Positions 61,281 through 64,000 of a stretch of 64,000 bases of DNA are shown here, in pieces. This DNA is from G963662905 sp963676415 (lineage in GTDB: Bacteria; Bacteroidota; Bacteroidia; Bacteroidales; WRLA01). The stretch is from contig OY781097.1 of assembly GCA_963676415.1 (NCBI GenBank), forward strand, positions 2,294,001 through 2,358,000. The letters run 5' to 3'. The notes under the pieces were generated by a model. That model was not told the DNA's origin and ran no database searches. It saw only the letters and a program-made list of their open reading frames with translations. A program made the position numbers and the translations under genes. Positions within the stretch are counted from its first letter, which is position 1. Every line of letters begins with the position of its first letter.

Positions 61281-62864
61281 ATGAAAAAACAATCGATTTT
61301 TTTAAGAATGCTAATGACTGTAGCTTTTGTTGCAGGAGCTGTTTTTGCTTCTCAGGCACAAAATACCGTCAGCGGTAAGCTATTCCCAATAGGGAGTGAA
61401 ACTCCGGTTTATGGAGCAGAAGTCTATGTAGGCAATAGTCAGGATGCTGTAGCCCGCACGGATCACAATGGATATTTCAATGTTGAGGTAGCGGAAGATG
61501 CCGAATTGCGCATTGAATATCCGGGATATAAAACTGTATATGTTTCCGCCGACAGGGACAAAGATATTCTTTTGCAAATGGAGGTTAGAGAGAAAAAGGA
61601 TGACCTGGTCAATGCTTATGGGAAATCCGTGAAAGTTCAGGCCAGCCTGAATCCGCAGTCGCGCGATGGGATTTTAGTTCTAGAATCTGAAGATCAACAG
61701 TTTAAGTATTGGTTCGATACACGTGTTTACTTCGATGGTGCTGCTTATTTTGGTGATAATGAAGAAATTGGTAATGGCGTGAACATCCGCCGGGCACGAT
61801 TTGCCATGAAAACGATTCTTTATGGACATTGGGGCGGTGAATTCGATATCGACCTGGCATACAATGAAGTGGACCTAAAGGATGCCTATATTCGCTATAT
61901 TGGTAACAAATGGCAACTAAAAGCGGGTAATTTTAAAGAGCCTTTCAGTATGGAACGTACTACAACTTCGCGTTATCTTACTTTTATTGAACGCCCTATG
62001 ATTGACCAACTGGCTCCTTCGCGCCACATGGGTATTGCTTTTCGCTCCTGGGGCCAGCGCTATTTTTTCGAAGGCGGTGTGTTCAGCTCCGAAATAGCCA
62101 ATGATTTGATGCAGGACGAAAACAAGTCCAATGGAACCAATTCAGGTTTCTCAACAACAGCGCGTTTTGCTTTTACTCCAATTAAAAAAGACAAACAGGT
62201 GCTCCACCTCGGAATTGCCGGATCTTACCGAACACCAAAAATTCCCGAAATCGGCGATCCTGAAAGCAGTTTCCGTTTTAACACCCGCGCCGAAACCAGT
62301 ATCAACCGAAAAAAATATTTGGATACCGATTGGGTGGAACATGCTGATTTTATGACATTAGCCGGTGCGGAAATAGCATTTGCACATGAAAACATCAAGG
62401 TTTCCGGCGAATTCATTCGTGGATGCATCCACCGTGATGAAAATGAAGTGCCCGAGGGAGAAGATAAAGCCGTAATTCAGGGGTTTTTTGCCGGAGCAGG
62501 ATGGCTGGTGAACAATGCAAACTATTTCTATAATATGTCCGAAGCTGAATTCTCACAAATTGATTTCATTGATCCCCATAAAGGTGTTTTCGAAATCGCT
62601 GCGCGCTACGATTATACTGATGCCAATACATTTAAAGATGATGCAAAAGTTCCTTATATTCAGGGTGGTGCAGCAGAAGCTTATACTCTGGGGCTGAACT
62701 ACTATTTTAATTATAATGTGAAAGTGATGCTGAATTATTCATACGTGAATAACGACCGATGGGCCGACGGAAAAGGAAAATACGATGTGGACAAAACTTT
62801 GCCCGATGGCGAAAGCGGTATTGATTTTCATATGATTCAGGCACGTATTGAAATTGATTTCTAA
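61281..62864 (+). CDS. Phosphate-selective porin O/P-like outer-membrane protein
   Basis: A 527-aa outer-membrane porin. Signal peptide (AVFASQAQ); an N-terminal carboxypeptidase-regulatory-like domain (about 28-105, VSGKLFPIGSETPVYGAEVY); then an OprP/OprO-type barrel with FDTRVYFDGAAYF, NIRRARFAMKTILYGHWGGE, LKDAYIRYIGNKWQLKAGNF, KEPFSMERTTTSRYLTFIER and a final RIEIDF. OprP-type porins admit phosphate or polyphosphate. Its place downstream of the PiT permease fits joint phosphate uptake. The CarboxypepD_reg-like domain at the N-terminus is unusual for a porin without a TonB plug. Confidence 0.88.
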   Translation: MKKQSIFLRMLMTVAFVAGAVFASQAQNTVSGKLFPIGSETPVYGAEVYVGNSQDAVARTDHNGYFNVEVAEDAELRIEYPGYKTVYVSADRDKDILLQMEVREKKDDLVNAYGKSVKVQASLNPQSRDGILVLESEDQQFKYWFDTRVYFDGAAYFGDNEEIGNGVNIRRARFAMKTILYGHWGGEFDIDLAYNEVDLKDAYIRYIGNKWQLKAGNFKEPFSMERTTTSRYLTFIERPMIDQLAPSRHMGIAFRSWGQRYFFEGGVFSSEIANDLMQDENKSNGTNSGFSTTARFAFTPIKKDKQVLHLGIAGSYRTPKIPEIGDPESSFRFNTRAETSINRKKYLDTDWVEHADFMTLAGAEIAFAHENIKVSGEFIRGCIHRDENEVPEGEDKAVIQGFFAGAGWLVNNANYFYNMSEAEFSQIDFIDPHKGVFEIAARYDYTDANTFKDDAKVPYIQGGAAEAYTLGLNYYFNYNVKVMLNYSYVNNDRWADGKGKYDVDKTLPDGESGIDFHMIQARIEIDF

Positions 62865-62882
62865 ACTATTAAAATATTGAAA

Positions 62883-63977
62883 ATGAAGAAGTTATTTTTT
62901 ATCAATATAATTATTGCTTTGGCTTTGGCGTCTTGCGTTAAAGACGAAAATCCTTATGAACCCACTCCGGATGAACCGGAAAATTATCAGGATATTGCTC
63001 TTAATGAGTTGATTTGCAAGGATATTACGGATCCATACTATGTGGATGCTTCCGGAAATGCTGCCGATTGGGTAGAATTGTATAATACAGGCAATAAAGC
63101 TGTGAATATTGCCGGCATGTGGATTTCCGATAAGGAATTTGAAGTGAGTGATTATCAGCAAATCCCATCCGGTGATGATGCTGTTACAACAATTCCCGCA
63201 GGTGGATACCTCGTGTTGATATGCGGTGCTGCCGACGCTGAAGGCAATGATCTGCCTACACAAATTGCTGATGGTAAAATATTCATTGATATGGGTTTAA
63301 GCTCCTCAAAAGACTCTGTTGTTGTGCTTTTGGACCCCGATCAGGAGCTGGTTTCCCGCTCGGCTAATTTTGGCCCCGATGGAGCTTTGGGCGGTTTGCC
63401 CGACGATATGTCCACTGGCCCTCTGGAAAACGGTATGCCCGCTCCGGCATGGATCGTTCTGGCTATGAAAACGCCGGGTTACTCGAATAATGGCGCTGCA
63501 CCTGTTGAAGGAAAATTAGTGGTAAATGAATTTATGGGAAGCAACGATAATATTGTTGTGCCCGGTGTTGAAGGCGATTTTCCTGATTGGATCGAGATAT
63601 ACAATACCGGAGATACACCTATTGACATGGGTGGCTGGTTTGTGACTGATGATTTGGAAGATGTTCAAAAATACCAGCTCCCTGATAATCAAACAGAGTT
63701 GACTACTGTTCCTCCGCACGGGTTTTTGTTGATAATTTGCGATGGTCTGGGTGACGGATTGCATTCAAATTTTAAGCTCTCAGCAGCTGGTGAAGCAATC
63801 GGCATTTCCAAAGACGGGGAAATTTTTAACGAAAGTTTTGCCTATGGCGAAGGAGAAAGCGTTCCAGCTCCACCAACCGATTTCTCTGCCGGCCTGAGTG
63901 TGGATGGCGGTAGCGAATGGATGCTTTTTGAACCGGGAACATCACGTATCCCTACGCCTGGAGCATCGAATAATTAA
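62883..63977 (+). CDS. Lipoprotein with two lamin-tail domains
   Basis: A 364-aa exported lipoprotein (MKKLFFINIIIALALASC). Two LTD domains: about 35-200 (IALNELICKDITDPYYVD, AADWVELYNTGNKAVNIAGM) and about 215-364 (LVVNEFMGSNDNIVVPG, FPDWIEIYNTGDTPIDMGG, FKLSAAGEAIGI, TPGASNN). ATG 62883 is preferred over TTG 62877. It starts 18 nt after the porin gene, so the two form an operon; the lipoprotein could bind polymers, nucleic acid or phosphorylated substrates at the surface. That role is inferred from context only. Confidence 0.88.
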   Translation: MKKLFFINIIIALALASCVKDENPYEPTPDEPENYQDIALNELICKDITDPYYVDASGNAADWVELYNTGNKAVNIAGMWISDKEFEVSDYQQIPSGDDAVTTIPAGGYLVLICGAADAEGNDLPTQIADGKIFIDMGLSSSKDSVVVLLDPDQELVSRSANFGPDGALGGLPDDMSTGPLENGMPAPAWIVLAMKTPGYSNNGAAPVEGKLVVNEFMGSNDNIVVPGVEGDFPDWIEIYNTGDTPIDMGGWFVTDDLEDVQKYQLPDNQTELTTVPPHGFLLIICDGLGDGLHSNFKLSAAGEAIGISKDGEIFNESFAYGEGESVPAPPTDFSAGLSVDGGSEWMLFEPGTSRIPTPGASNN

Positions 63978-64000
63978 TGTTTGTTCATATGTCTCCCGAA

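Overview
The window is about 64 kb of a Bacteroidetes chromosome, most likely a free-living member of the Bacteroidales/Marinilabiliales side of the phylum; the order is inference. The evidence is: many secreted proteins ending in type IX secretion (T9SS, Por) sorting domains; TonB-dependent receptors with carboxypeptidase-regulatory-like N-termini; GLPGLI, LruC and DHHW families; a TCS of RprX/RprY type; and repeated occurrence of the Bacteroidetes -7 promoter element TAnnTTTG just upstream of genes. A photolyase suggests a light-exposed habitat. No rRNA, tRNA or CRISPR array was recognised.

Layout. 0-3.6 kb: end of rplT, then nth, a bcp-type peroxiredoxin, recA and a TPR lipoprotein. 3.8-12 kb: a stand-alone HPt protein, a PlsC-type acyltransferase, a soluble PAS/GAF histidine kinase, and a minus-strand run (polysaccharide deacetylase-like, FemAB/GNAT-like, upp, MacB/FtsX-type permease). 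12.2-17.8 kb: dnaX, split by a run of ten A, an M13 metallopeptidase lipoprotein and an LruC lipoprotein. 17.9-27.2 kb: a minus-strand array in which large T9SS-type secreted proteins alternate with tiny paralogous Gly/Pro-rich single-pass proteins, ending in a large outer-membrane gluzincin-like protein. 27.4-34.7 kb: rluA-type synthase and panB, then an operon of four exported proteins and an exported isochorismatase-like hydrolase. 34.7-40.6 kb: a response regulator/histidine kinase pair divergent from a GLPGLI/outer-membrane-barrel operon, with phased TTAACCTT repeats between them. 40.7-50.4 kb: an Asp-box T9SS protein, a CDF cation exporter, photolyase, a TonB receptor, and a PhnD-like/TM/coiled-coil fusion. 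51-53.6 kb: an AlgI-like MBOAT gene broken by a nonsense codon and a frameshift, and its DHHW partner. 53.7-55.9 kb: DEAD-box helicase and a lamin-tail T9SS protein. 56.1-64 kb: a phosphate locus (DUF47/PhoU-like, PiT permease fused to a LuxR-type DNA-binding domain, tandem adenylate kinase, OprP-like porin, lamin-tail lipoprotein) interrupted by an AAA ATPase cassette.

The most unusual points are: (1) the PiT phosphate permease carrying a C-terminal coiled coil and LuxR/GerE helix-turn-helix, a possible membrane-tethered phosphate sensor/regulator; (2) three single accessory genes, all on the minus strand, each bracketed by direct repeats (36 bp, 34 bp and about 140-200 bp); (3) dnaX split at A10, consistent with transcriptional slippage making tau and gamma; (4) a duplicated module of a large T9SS protein plus a tiny CTERM-like protein; and (5) a family of AGCT-centred palindromes and hairpin-forming intergenic repeats. 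Starts were moved inward from the longest ORF wherever a signal peptide, a family alignment or a TAnnTTTG element showed that the longer version is not translated.
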